Origin: Ceratopteris richardii
Lineage: Eukaryota; Streptophyta; Polypodiopsida; Polypodiales; Pteridaceae
Reading direction: 5' to 3'
Assembly: GCA_020310875.1 (NCBI GenBank)
Contig: CM035407.1
Coordinates: forward strand, 199,028,524-199,092,523
Length of the DNA: 64,000 nucleotides
Below, in pieces: positions 20,269-32,163 of this stretch (within the stretch, counting starts at the first letter, position 1; each line of letters begins with the position of its first letter). The notes below the pieces were generated by a model, which was given only the letters and a program-made list of their open reading frames with translations, was not told where the DNA came from and ran no database searches. The position numbers were made by a program, and so were the translations under genes.

Positions 20269-21399
20269 CTAAGCTTGGTCTTCTTCCATTCCAAGCCTCA
20301 TATGGATCATCCCATCAAGGGATTTTGAAGGCCACCTGTTAATCAAGTAAGTGGCTGTAGATACAGCCTCAGCCCATAAGTAATTAGGTAAATGCTTTTC
20401 ATTTAACATAGACCTTGCAGCTTCAACAATTGTCCTATTCCTCCTTTCTGCCACTCCATTTTGCTCAGGAGTGTACCTTGTAGTTACCTCTCTTTTGATT
20501 CCTCTTTCTTGAAGAAAAGAATCAAACTCATGGGAGAAGTATTCTCCCCCTCCATCTGACCTTAGCCTTTTTAGTGATTTACCTGTTTGATTCTCCACAA
20601 GAGCCAAATATCTTTTGAAACATGAAAAAACTTCATCTTTGTGTTTCATAAAGAATAGGATAGTCCATCTGCTGCAATCATCAATAAAAGAAACATAATA
20701 CCTTGATCCAGATATTGAAGCTTCCTTGCTAGGTCCCCATACATCTGTATGAACCAACTCCAAGAGATCTCCATGCATATAACCTTTCTTCATGAATGGT
20801 AACCTGTGAGACTTTCCAAATTGACATGCACTACACTTATAAACCATATGTTGTTTTGACAAATTAGTAAGTCCAAGTACACTTTGGTCCCTGCAGATTT
20901 GCTTTAATGACCTTTCACCAATATGTGCTAACCTTTTGTGCCATACTTCCAATTCTGTGAGTGTCTGACTACCATAATTAAAGAGAGCAATGTTTCTAGT
21001 GTCCTGTAATTCAAATGTGAACAATCTACCTGTCTTTTCACCTTTTGCAATTCTTTTGAATCCTTGACTTGGATCTTCAACAAATGCTCCTGCTTTTGTG
21101 AACCTGACTTGCAACCCTTTCTCTACTATCTGCCCAACACTTATCAAATTCTTTGTAATGGTAGGGACATAGAGTACCTTACTGAGTAGGTTGATGTTTC
21201 CATCAGGTGCTTTGACATTGCCTATTTTCTCCACAGGATGTTTTGTATCATCTTCTATTTGTACCTCATGCTTATTCCTTGGATCTTCTAAATCTTTTAG
21301 GAGTGCCACATTTCCTGCCACATGATTTGAACAACTTGAATCTATGTAGAAAACATGCTCATCAGATTTACCTTGTGGCATAGCCATGTTCATGATCAA
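20269..21399 (-). pseudogene. D protease-integrase
   Basis: The 376-codon frame starts in protease: VFYIDSSCSNHVAGN, with Ser in place of the catalytic-loop Gly (residues 20-22), and LYVPTITKNLISVGQIV. Integrase follows: HHCC finger (WHKRLAHIGE...CSACQFGKSH), then the DDE core HTDVWGPS, RSDGGGEY and PEQNGVAERRNR, all three acids present. It ends by frame break in RWPSKSLDG near 20300, before the linker. Integrase looks intact in its catalytic residues; protease does not. Confidence 0.9.
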
Positions 21400-21608
21400 T
21401 AATGAATCCTCTTTGTTTGAGTCTTCTGTGTAGTTATTGTAGTCTCTCCTTCCTTTGTAGCCTCCTTGATAGTTTGAATGATTGTAGTTGTTGTAGTTGC
21501 CATGATAGTTGTTGAACCTTCCTCTTGAATAGCCATAACTTCCTCTATTGTATCCTCTTCCTCTTTGATTCCTGGAATTCCTAAAGCAATTTTCAGTTGT
21601 ATGATTAG

Positions 21609-22436
21609 TTAGTCCACAAATAGAACATGAGTTGGAGTCTTGGGATCTCCCCCTGCCTTGTCTACCTCCTCTTCCTCTACCTTTGCCATGTCTTCCTCTA
21701 CCTGCATAGTTAGCTTGATATTTACCTGCTTCTCATCCACTTTCTTTGCCTTTCCTTTGTTATCTTTGGACTTGCTTTTATCAGTGTATAAAGCTGAAGA
21801 TTGATTACCTTTAGAGCTTTCTCCATTTTTGATAAGCTTTGCCTCTTGAGTAAATACTTGTCCAATGAGTGTATTGAAATCAGGTACATGCATGTCCATG
21901 TACAAATCCATAGCTGTGGTGAATGCTTCCCACTTGTCATCTGCCTTCAAGCCATTGATGACCTGCCTTACAATTTTCTCTTCATCTATTACCTCTCCAA
22001 TACTTCCCAACTGATCTGCTATGTCCTTGAGCTTTGTGACAAAATCAGTCACATTTGTTTTGGGAGCCTTCTTGAGAGTTGTGAAATCCAGCCATAGTTG
22101 ATGCTTCCTAGCTTTAGTACTTGAAGAAAAGAAAGCTTCAAGTGCATCCCACACTTCCTGAGATGTCTTACAACTTCTAATGTGAGGCAACAAAAAATCT
22201 GAGATAGAGTTGAGGAGATAAGACCTTGCAAGTGCATCCTTGGATCACCATGTGCTCAATCTTTCTTGCTCTTCTTGTGTTGGTTGACTTTTGTTCCTGA
22301 AACTTGGCATAACTTCATCTCCAACCACATAACCATGTAAACTTCTACCTTGGAGATAAGCTTCCATCCTTAATGACCAAGCTGAGTAGTTACCTCTGTC
22401 CAATTTGTCAATTGATGAAGGAAATCCATCTGCCAT
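21609..22436 (-). pseudogene. D gag
   Basis: The natural start is the ATG at 22436 (MADGFPSSIDKLDRGNYSAW), 14 bases downstream of the primer site; the ORF's earlier ATG lies in the LTR. A TGA at ~22244-22246 interrupts after QERLSTW; the frame then reads SDFLLPHIRSCK, FVTKLKDIADQLG and a Lys-rich tail. A frameshift near 21718 throws the Gly/Arg-rich region and zinc knuckle (CSICGLTNHTTENC, about 21630-21590) into another frame. Two lesions therefore block a full Gag. Confidence 0.85.
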
Positions 22437-22449
22437 GTTGTCCAACCTT

Positions 22450-22461
22450 GCTCTGATACCA
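22450..22461 (-). other. D primer-binding site
   Basis: Plus strand gctctgatacca, the reverse complement of TGGTATCAGAGC (initiator-Met tRNA), one base from the LTR. Confidence 0.9.
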
Positions 22462-22462
22462 C

Positions 22463-23727
22463 TGTGAAGAGATGGATAGGTATGTGCTTGAAGATGAAGA
22501 GGTGTTGCAAAATCTACACCAGCCAAATGAACTCCAGAAGTATATGGTGGGCCCTTTTAGCTTGCCAATGGATGTATTAGACACCCTATATACCTTGGAA
22601 GATCACTCTCAAAAAGATAGATCAAAACAGATAAGTTGGAGTTAGCTCAGAGGTGAAAACTTGCTATTCTTGGTTCATACACCTGTCCAGTGTTTTACAT
22701 AATTCTCTGAGTACAGCAGCAATTAGCTTAATTCCTCTTGGGGACTTCTAGGTAACTTAAAGAGCTAACTTTCAAGAGTAATTTCATCAAAAATAATGAA
22801 TCACACACTGAGAATGAGTTTTAACAACTGATGATATCATCCCGATTTTCACGGCTACTACAGTTTGAGACCAGTGAGCAGAAAAATCAACATAAATCAA
22901 AATGTAGGAATCCAATGATTATGAAAATTTGTATGGCTATACTAGACAGTAAGATGAATCCAAAAAGCTTTAAATCACTGAAGTTGGGTAAGTAACCACT
23001 GAGAAACACCTCTGACAAGATGAGTAAAAAAGTCGGGTACCTGCCAGAGAAGTGAAAATGCATAGACACTATTGACTTCAACTGAACATAACTGAAGATT
23101 GCAACATCCAAATGACATGAAAGTTTGTGAGCATATAGTAGAATTATAGAGCTAAGGTTACCAAGTTAAATCACTGAAAATGATGCACCAAGCTCAGAGA
23201 AAACATCTCTGCAAGCTGACTGAGAAAAACTGAGAGTAATGGCAGTGAGTAGTACACTTCACAAGAACATGGAAAGATGAACTCAAATAATCATGAAAAT
23301 GAAAGTATATTGCTTGTACAATACAATGACTTACTGATACGTATGTGTGCCTTGTAATCACACCTTGATATGGCATAAAGCTCAGCTCTTGGAGGTCTTC
23401 ACATAGGTCTCTCTAACCACGACTAAAACTACCATCTATTTATAGTTGAGTTTGGGAGGCTAACTTCCCTCAATCACTCTCCAATCAATCAATGATTGAT
23501 TTTATTCTCTACCTACCACAAATCACGAATTCGTGGCTCCTCTTTCCATTCTTGATCAAGTGGACTCAACCACTTAAGATTCTTTCACTTTTACATTAAG
23601 TAAACTCTTCAAAAGTTACAAGAGGTAGTTCACAAGTGAACTTTACATAGTCTTCATTTTAAGGCTTTTTCTATGACTTTGTGGGACTCAAGCCAATACT
23701 TAGGCTTGTCATAGACTTGCTCCAACA
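22463..23727 (-). repeat. 5' LTR of copia element D
   Basis: A 1265 bp partner of 16926-18198, TG...CA, followed by AGTCA (23728-23732). Near-identity of the two LTRs and the perfect target duplication mark D as the youngest complete insertion in the window. Confidence 0.95.
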
Positions 23728-23732
23728 AGTCA

Positions 23733-23852
23733 TACATACTTCAACTAAAGATCCGATAGCTGATATGCTTACCAAAAGCTTGGATGGACCAAAGCTACAG
23801 AGATTCAAAGACATGGCAGGCATAAAGAAAATAGAGAAAACCTCAATTGATG
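23733..23852 (+). pseudogene. E2 RNase H C-terminal tail (distal to D)
   Basis: Resumes the frame broken at 16925: HTSTKDPIADMLTKSLDG, KLQRFKDMAG and a stop. Joined to the proximal part by the single 5-base target site, the RNase H end is complete. Confidence 0.85.
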
Positions 23853-23865
23853 ATTGAGGGGGAGC
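23853..23865 (+). other. Polypurine tract of E2
   Basis: attgagggggagc directly before the LTR start TGTTGGTGC. Confidence 0.85.
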
Positions 23866-24889
23866 TGTTGGTGCAGAACAATCAACAATTGAAGTTTTGG
23901 AAGTCAAAGAATGAAGACAAGATCAAGTTTTGAAGCATAGAAGAAGTTTACATTCAGGAGTTGAAAGAAATGTAGACATATGTACATTAGTTCAGAAATA
24001 GGTCACATATATTTTTGATTAGTCATAAGTTTGTAAATATTTGCCTATAGATACTATGAAAAATGTCGAGGCAAGTATGAGAGAACATGAGAATAGAGTA
24101 ATTGAGAGTTGTAAGAGTCATTAGACATATTAGAAGTTAGTTGAACTCTCTCTCATCATTCAGTTGTATACTTGTTCAGAAATGGAAGAAATTTGCGCCT
24201 GATGTTTCTGAGTTTTCTGCTTCTGTGTTAGATCTTTTGTGAAATGATTTTGTACAAGTCTAAGTCCATAGTTGATTGACCTCTGTACAAATTTTTAGCC
24301 TCTAATTGTGATCAGGCTGAGTGAATTATGTGTAGGAACATTTGTATGTGAAGAAGTGTTCACTAGTTCCTGAAACAGGCGCAAAATTTGAAGTCAATGA
24401 TTTGATCAGTTCTCCTTCCACAGGTTAAAGTTTTGAGCAAATAAGCACTTAATCTTTAAGTTGGAAGATAAGCTACTTGTGGCTAAAAGCATTTTCTTAA
24501 ACAAGTTCTATTCTTGGAGAACTATGTCTTAGAAGTTATAGGTGTCTAAATCGACTTCTCAGAAGTATAGTTTTAGAAATAGGTGACTTGTCAAGTTGAT
24601 TTCTCAAAATCTACTGAATCTTTTGGAGTGATTCAACTTGGAGGAGGTGCGCAATCTTTAAGCGACACCTTGTGCAAAGTTTTATAAAAGACTTTACACA
24701 ATTGATAGGTCAATGAGAAAGATAAGTGCATCAGACTTTCTGTAGAGTCATCATCTTCACAGATTTTCCAAAATCCTTATAATTGAGTATTGATCCTCCA
24801 AATTGGTGAAGGTTTTGACTTACTCTTGATATAGAGGTGTTCTAATTTCACGAGTAGGTTGTTCTTTTGGAGATTAACACTCTCCATCA
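23866..24889 (+). repeat. 3' LTR of copia element E2
   Basis: A 1024 bp block beginning TGTTGGTGCAG and ending CTCCATCA. The start and end resemble the LTRs of E3 (TGTTGGTGTAG / TCCATCA), so E2 and E3 are one superfamily. No 5' LTR exists at the other end of E2. E1 RT sequence begins at once at 24890. Confidence 0.85.
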
Positions 24890-26265
24890 GATTTAAAGCT
24901 AGATTAGTTGCCAAAGTATTTAAACAAACACAAAGCATAGATTATGATGAACTTTTCAGCCTCATTGCAAAGATGGGAACTATCAGATCATTAATAGCAA
25001 TTGGTGCTTCAAGGAGATGGCCATTATATCAACTCGACAACAAAAATGCTTTTCTTAATGGAGAACTACAAGAAGAGGTATACATGAGTCAACCGGTTGG
25101 ATTTGAAGATGAAAACCATCCACATTTTGTTTGCAAGTTGAAAAAGGAACTTTATGGCTTGAAGCAAGCACTAACAACATGGAATCGGAGATTGGTAGAA
25201 TATCTAACTAAGTGTGGATACAACCCAAGTAGTGCAGATCCTTCTTTGTACATGAAGAAGGAAGAAAATAGAGAGGTATATATTTGCATATACGTCGATG
25301 ACCTCATCATAACAGGAAATGATGTTACATGGATTAAAGATATCAAAAGGAAGCTTGGTAAGGAGTTTAAAATTTCAGATCTTGGAGAGCTGAAATGTTT
25401 TTTAGGAATTGAAGTTGTTTATGGAAAGAGTGGCATCTACTTGATGCAAAGGAAGTACTTGTTGGATGTTCTTTTTAGATTTGGAATGAGTGAATGCAAA
25501 CCACTCACTCAACCCATGGACACAAATACAAAGATTTGTTCAAATGATGGAGAACCATTGGAAGATGTAATGACATACAGAAGCATTGTAGGATCATGGA
25601 TCTATGTAAACATTACAAGACCTGATTTATCTTATGTTGTTGGTGTACTTTCTCAGTTTATGAAAGCCCTGACAAATTGAACACTTAAATTTAGCTAAGA
25701 GAGTGTTGAGATACATAAAGCATACAGTTTATCATGCTTTGTTTTACAAGTTTGATGAAGAATTGTAGGTCAAAGGCTTTAGCAATGTGGATTGGGCAGG
25801 TTCAAAGGAAGATAGGAGATCAACCTCAGGTTATGTGTTCATGATAGGAAGCAAACCTATCACATGGAGCTCAAAGAAACAACCTACTGTTGCACTTCCA
25901 TCTATGGAGGCTGAATATAGAGGATTAACATTTGCCACATGTGAATCAATGTGGATTAAAAAGCTTTTGGCTGATCTTGAAGTGCAAGTTGGAACCATCC
26001 CTATATACGGTGATAACATGTCAAGTATTTACTTGGCAAGCAATCCTATGTTTCATGCAAGGAGCAAGCACATAGAGGTTCACTACCATTATGTAAGGGA
26101 GAAGGTATTGAGCAAAGATGTGGAGATAAAGTTCATCGGAACCAACGTGCAGGTTGGAGATATGTTTACAAAATTCTTGGATGCTTCTAAACTCAAAGGT
26201 TTCAAGGATGTGATAAATTTGCAGGACATGGTTGAAGATAACTCCCAAATGAGCTTGAGGGGGAG
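24890..26265 (+). pseudogene. E1 reverse transcriptase-RNase H (distal part)
   Basis: Starts inside RT (KARLVAK) and nearly matches E4. Motifs: PLYQLDNKNAFLNG, CIYVDDLIITGND (about 25300), SDLGELKCFLG. A frame break and stops lie between 25675 and 25790 (including TAG after EEL at about 25767). RNase H resumes WAGSKEDRRSTSG, MEAEYRG, GDNMSSIY and ends MFTKFLDASKLKGF before the polypurine tract ttgagggggag (26255-26265). The N-terminal half of RT, integrase, protease and most of gag were lost with E2's 5' end. Confidence 0.9.
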
Positions 26266-27406
26266 TGTTGAAGATAAATGTACAAGCTCATTTTCATGTG
26301 AGGCTATGCTTGGATAAATTTACCAAATATAAAGATAAAGGAAAAGAAGAGAAAAAAATAAAAAAATAAAAGAAGAAACTCTAGTCAAAATTCATGATGA
26401 GTAAGAGATACAATATCTTGCCTTGTAGTTAGTGGCATGTAGTGGGGAAAGTGGTGAGTTAAGAAGGAGGCACAAACTTCTTCACATGCTCATTGGTTAT
26501 AAAAGTTAAGTGGGAGCACATTCAAAACAAGGAGAGAAAGAGGCAAGAGCTCGCAATAGTCGGATCTAGTCATTTTGTCATTTTGTCTTCCCTTAGACTC
26601 CTTCCAGCTGCATGTTAGTTTGTACATAGCTCTGTTTTGGAGCTCATATCTCAGTGTATATGTAACCATTTCTTGCGTTTAAAACCTCATTGGAAAGCTT
26701 ATCTCATGTGTTTATTGTATCTCAAATATCTCTTTCGAAGCTTACATTTTTTGTGAGATATCAGTGGAAGAGTGAACTCTAGTTTTTTAGTATACCTGAG
26801 TAAACAAGTAGTCTATTTTGGTCAGTTAAGTTTCCTGACCAAAACATACCCAAATTTCTTGATTCTTGTCTTCTTGGAAAGCTCTTGGCATGAACTTTCT
26901 TTATTTGGAATATCATACTCAGAAAATTTATATTATATGAGATATCAGTCAGAGAGTGAAGTCTAGTTTTATAGTGTACTTATGTGTGCAGGTGGTCTAT
27001 TTTGGTTAGTTGACTTTCCTGATTAAAACTCATCAAAATTACTTGATTTTTAGCTTCTTGGAAATCCATTTGTGTCTACTTTCTGTATACCAAATATCTT
27101 TCTCAAAGCATATATATTCAGAGAGTTATCAGTCCGAGAGTGAAGTTCAGTTCTTCAGCATACTTGTGTGGACAGGTAGTTCATCCTTGTCAGTTGTGTT
27201 TCCTAATAAGAACTTGTCCAAATTAAGTTATTTATAGCTTGTTAGAAAGCTCTCTTTGACTAATTTGATTGACTAAAGGGACAAGTCCATTTGAGTTTTG
27301 TATTGAGAGCAGCAAGCTATCTAATGTGTAGCTATTTGTCCAAGTGCTGGACATACAAGGGTTCACTACACATTTCCATTGCACATAGGATAACTCATTC
27401 TCCACA
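26266..27406 (+). repeat. 3' LTR of copia element E1
   Basis: 1141 bp, TG...CA, flanked by CTTAT at 27407-27411, matching the copy before the 5' LTR. TATAAAAG at 26498-26505. With the 5' LTR it defines E1 as a 15,040 bp composite insertion, of which about 11.3 kb is nested material. Confidence 0.95.
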
Positions 27407-27411
27407 CTTAT

Positions 27412-28571
27412 CTTTCCTCTCATAAATACAATAAATATCACTACCAATACCTTCTCCCTAATGAAATGATAATGTACCTTGATATGCTTTGTTCTAACAT
27501 GAAAAACATGATTTCTTGCTAATTATATGTTGCTATGATTATCAGAATAAATGACGATAGGCTTTTGCACTTCTAAACCTAAACATGCAAGTAGCATCTC
27601 TATACATGATGCCTCACATGCTATAGTGATCCATGTAACAACAACATTGCCAAGCGAAGATAGAAAACCACTAATAGATCTTCTATCTAGAACATTACCA
27701 GCCCAATCTCCACCTATGAATCCATGAACCTGCAATCCTACAACAACTTCATAAAACAATGCATAAGACAAAGTAGCACTCAAAAAATGTAGAGTGCATC
27801 TCAAAGCATCTAAATGTGGTTTCATGGGAACCTCCATAAATTGACTTTCAAGTCCCACATTGTAGCTTAGATCAGACCTTGTAATTGTGTGATGTATCAA
27901 ACTTCCCACAATTTTCCTATACATAGTAACATTTTGTTGTACTTCACCTAAGGTAGTATCCAACTTCAAATTTTGATTTAATGGCATAGTTTTTGGCTTA
28001 AAATAAGCCATACCATATGCAGGATAATCAAGGCATATTGCCTTTGCAACAACCATATACTTGTTTCTCTATGTATAAATTCAATGCCCAAAAAGTGGTG
28101 CAACACTCCAAGATCTTTCATATCAAATTCCTACAAAAGCAGTTGATTTAACTCTTTAATGATTCCTTCATTGTCACCACCTAGAATCAAGTAATCAACA
28201 TAAATAGTCACAATTATGATGCCATCATCAACTTTTTTTGCATATAATAAGTGATCTACATCACACATAGAAAATTGAATGGATATTAAGTAATCTACAA
28301 TCCTTGCATGCCAAGCACGAGGGACTTGTTTAAGCCCATACAAAGCCTCTTTGAACATTAAAACATATTGAAGATGCTTTGAATTCTGATATCCTTGTGG
28401 TTGTTCCATGTATACTTCTTCCTGCAACTTACCATGCCAGGAAGCATTCTTCACGCCCATCTGATGAAAAATCCATCCTTTTGTGTATCCAATGCGACAA
28501 GTGCTCTAACAGTAGCCAATTTAGCTACATGGCTGAAAGTTTTGTTTGGTTGTTACTGTTCAATACAATGC
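27412..28571 (-). pseudogene. H1 reverse transcriptase-RNase H (proximal part)
   Basis: Minus-strand frames 27523-28056 and 28131-28460 show copia RT: KLATVRALVAL, GVKNASWHGKLQEEVYMEQPQGY, ALYGLKQVPRAW, YVDY in place of YVDD (TIYVDYLILGG), then RNase H (IGGDWAGNVLDRRSISGF, CEASCIEML, YSDNHSNI). YVDD to YVDY and several breaks make it inactive. RNase H is split at 27411/12366 by E1. RT homology ends at about 28571; protease, integrase and gag are absent. Confidence 0.85.
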
Positions 28572-28786
28572 TGAAATATCCAAAGTAATGGGATTCGGGA
28601 ACGGGGATTTATGAATACACAATATTCATAAACATGTGTTTCTATTCCTTACAATTGCATTAATACAAACTTCAATACAACACCACTTCGTTACAAAAGT
28701 AAGAGATATACAGAATCATATTATGGCAAGAGAAGGTAGATCTTCATAGCATTGAAATACACGACATTCTCTCAGGTAATACTTTG
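28572..28786. other. Unassigned 215 bp between H1 and N elements
   Basis: AT-rich, no open frame, no resemblance I can see to the neighbouring LTRs. It begins near a gggattcgggaacggggattt segment. Possibly a piece of another element. Confidence 0.3.
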
Positions 28787-29443
28787 AATAACATCTGACA
28801 GACTTTGCCAACCTGTCTCACTTATCTCTTCAACCTGCAATGGACTCGTGCATGCATACCAAGTCTTCAACTCATCAGAGACAACATCCCTACTTACCTT
28901 CAACTCCTTTATGATGGGATTATAGCATTTATACTCCTTTTGTTCCATAGAATATCCCAAAAAAATACACCTTTCAGATTTGACATCTAACTTTGACCTC
29001 AACTCTTGAGGTACATGTACATAGCATATACAACCAAAGATTCTAAGATGTGAAATGCAAGGTTTTCTTTGAGTCCTCAGGGGTTAGATGATGTATACAT
29101 AATGTAGGACATCTATTGATGATGTATGTGACTATATATGTAGCCTCCTTCCTAGCTCTTTTGAACCTCCCCCTTGATGAAATGAAGTTGACAAAGATGG
29201 CTTTTACCTCAAAAAATAGAGCTACTCCTCTTGATGAAGTTTCATCTTTGATTTGATGATGTATTTGCTTCCCCTTGTTGTTGACATGCCCGTTCTTTGC
29301 TTCCTTCCTTCAAACTTTGATGAAGTCTTTACTTCACTTCAGTAGCCCCTTCTTCTTTCTTTGATACTCCACTTATAGTCTTAACTTCACTTTAGTAGCC
29401 CCTTCTTCTCTCTTTGATACTCCACTTATAGCTCTCATACCAC
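28787..29443 (-). pseudogene. N element, copy A: leader and truncated pol
   Basis: Minus strand: primer-site-like TGGTATGAGAGC (29431-29442), a ~200 bp leader containing a ~58 bp tandem duplication absent from copy B, then directly the integrase C-terminal region and linker (CIFLGYSMEQKEYKCYNP, ELKVSRDVVSDEL) up to LQVEEISE near 28800, where homology ends. Gag, protease and the integrase core are missing, exactly as in copy B. Confidence 0.75.
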
Positions 29444-30241
29444 TGTTGGAGGATGAACACTCCTATGTGCACAACAAAAGCACATGAACCCTCTTAGGAT
29501 CCTGAAATTTTTTAGACATAAGCTCTCTATTTTTTGCGTTTCTCTGAGTATATGCAAAGATTGAAAATTACATTTTGCAGGCTTAAGCTGGACTTTGAGA
29601 GCTTTGAAATGAGAGTAAAACCACTCCATTTGGACACTAGATGATGGTCAACTAGCTACAACAAAACATATAACTTGATCTCTTCACAGAGTATGAGCTA
29701 ACTAGATAGACAGTGTTCTAGACATTTCTCTGCACATGTGCAGGAACTAAACCTGACACTTACATTAGTGAAAGTAGAACTTATAATCTTTCTAGCAAGA
29801 TAAAAATAATTGCAAATGGATTTGGGATGAAGGAGAAACAACATTACAACATCGGGGGGTCTTCCAAGATCATCTAGAGAGAAAGAGTATGAAAAAGTGA
29901 AATCTCTTCAAAATATGCAGAGAACAGCTAGTAGGGGGTGTGCTTAAGCAAGGGGGCAATTCAGGCACATATTTCCACAACTCTAAGTAATAATACAACT
30001 CATTAGAGGTTTTAGAGACCACATACCAACCTCTTTAACCAATCAAAATCATTTTCATGTGAAACGTGAGCTCCAATCACATCAAGGGGTGAGCTTAATC
30101 TTCTCTAATCAAGTTCTTTCCATTATGGGCATGATTTGGTGCCTCCAACTCGTGGAAATCAGCCTTCTTTGATTGTGGATGATGCGGAATGTTAAATTTG
30201 GGGCATGTTTCCACACTCTTGAGCTTGAAAAACTTTCAACA
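29444..30241 (-). repeat. LTR shared by two tandem N elements
   Basis: A 798 bp LTR, TG...CA. It has a primer-binding site on its low side (29431-29442) and a polypurine tract on its high side (30242-30252, plus strand ctccccctcaa). It therefore serves at once as 5' LTR of copy A and 3' LTR of copy B. Confidence 0.85.
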
Positions 30242-31879
30242 CTCCCCCTCAAGCTCAAGTCTTTTTCCTTCGTTGCTTCAGCATATCTTGAACTCCTTTC
30301 CTAGCTTTAATTTGATATCTTTAATACCTCCAATGTCACTTCCTTTGATGATCAAATCGTCCACATAGATGCATATGTATACCATCTTGTCTCCTTACTT
30401 CTTCATGTAATTCTTTGTATCCACAACTTGATAAATAATCCACTAACCTCTGATTCCAGGCCCTTGGGGCTTTCCTTAGTCCATATAATGCTTTCCTTAG
30501 CTTGTAAATATGATTTGGGTACCTCATACTAGCAAACCCTTGAGATTGGCTCATGTAGACTACTTCTTCAAGCTCTCCATTGAGGAACACATTCTTCACA
30601 TCCAAATGATATAAGCTCCATTTCATTGATGTGGCCACTGCAATCAAAGTCCTAATTGTTGGCATCTTGCCTACGGGGCTAAAAGTTTCATCATAATCTA
30701 TCCCATAGCTTTGGGAGAAGCCTTTCACCACCAACCTTGCTTTGTACCTAGCAATGGAACCATCTGAATTTCTTTCAATTTTGTAAACCCACTTATTACC
30801 TATCACCTTCATGCCTTCTTGAGCTCGTACCAAGCTTGAAGTATGGTTGTCATCAAGTGCTTTGTGCTCTTCCTTCATTGCCTCTTGCCATTCCTTGCAA
30901 TCCTTAGCTTCTTCATAACTAGTTGGTTCTCTCTCCTTGATTACTTGAGTCATGTATGCATAATGCTTTGCAATGAAATTATCATATGTTAACCTTTCAA
31001 CTGGATATCTTACTCTTGAAGACCTTCTACTTCCTTTAGGTGTGGTTGCCATCTTCTTTCTTTGTTTTGCCACTCCTGGAGTTTGAATTTCGTCTATCTC
31101 TTCATCTTCTAACATGCTTTCGTCCACATAGCTTCCTTCTTCAATTGAAATCTTCTCTTTGCCTTTGACTTTGCTTTCTTCAGAGCTGGTCTCTCTTTCC
31201 CTAAGCCTTCCACTCCATGGTGAGGGTCTCCTTGTGTTGCATGAGTTGCTTGGACCACTTAAATCCATGCTTTCTTGAACTCTATCCTCATTCTTTTTAT
31301 CTCTCTCACTTATCTCTTCAACTTGCAATGGACTCATGCATGCATACCAAGGCTTCAACTCATCAAAGACAACATCCCTACTTACCTTCAACTCCTTTGT
31401 GATGGGATTATAGCATTTATACCCCTTTTGGTGCCATAGAATATCCCAAAAAAATACACCTTTCAGATTTGACATCTAACTTTGACCTCAACTCTTGAGG
31501 TACATGTACATAGCATATACAAACAAAGATTCTAAGATATAAAATGCAAGCTTTTCTTTGAGTCCTCAGGGGTTAGATGATGTATAGGTGATGTAGGACA
31601 TCTATTCATGATGTATGTGGCTATATATGTAGCCTCCTTCCTAGCTCTTTTGAAACTCCCCCTTGATGCAATAAAGTTGAAAAAGATGGCTTTTACCTCA
31701 AAAAATAGAGCTATTCCTCTTGATGGAGTTTCGTCTTTGATATGATGATGTATTTGCTTCCCCTTGTTGTTGATGTGCCCGTTCTTTGCTTCCTTCCTTC
31801 AAACTTTGATGAAGTCTTTACTTCACTTTAGTAGCCCCTTCTTCTGTCTTTGATACTCCACTTATAGCTCTAATACCGC
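30242..31879 (-). pseudogene. N element, copy B: internally deleted pol
   Basis: Reading the minus strand: primer site (31867-31878), leader, then integrase C-terminus (TYIMNRCPTSPIHHLTPED near 31600), and frame 30336-31475 (379 aa) with linker, DNHTSSLV, RYKARLVVKGF, SLYHLDVKNVFLNG and LRKAPRAW; YVDDLII follows in another frame at about 30350. RT breaks off after a KEFKI-like point at 30300 and the polypurine tract comes at once, so RNase H is missing too. Gag, protease, integrase core and RNase H are all deleted: a non-autonomous derivative. Confidence 0.85.
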
Positions 31880-32163
31880 TGTTGGAGGATGAACACTCCT
31901 ATGTGCACAACAAAAGCAAATGAACCCTCCTAGGATCCTAAAAAAATTCAGACATAGGCTCTCTATTTTTTGAGTTTCTCTGAGTAAATACAAAGACTAA
32001 AAATTAAATTTTGTAAGCTTAAGCTAGACTTTGAGAGCTTTGAAATGAGAGTAAAACCACTCCATTTTGACACTGGATGATGCCTCAACCAACTGCAACA
32101 AAACATATAACTTGATCTCTTCACAGAGTATGAGCTAACTAGATAGACACTATTCTGGACATT
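31880..32163 (-). repeat. 5' LTR of N copy B, truncated
   Basis: Closely matches 29444-29727, then diverges at 32163. About 510 bp of the LTR is missing, including its U3 start. Confidence 0.8.

Noticed and set aside
28772..29002. Intact host gene in the 76-codon frame
   Set aside because: It is the copia integrase-RT linker (KYKCYNP, VSRDVV type), matching N copy B.
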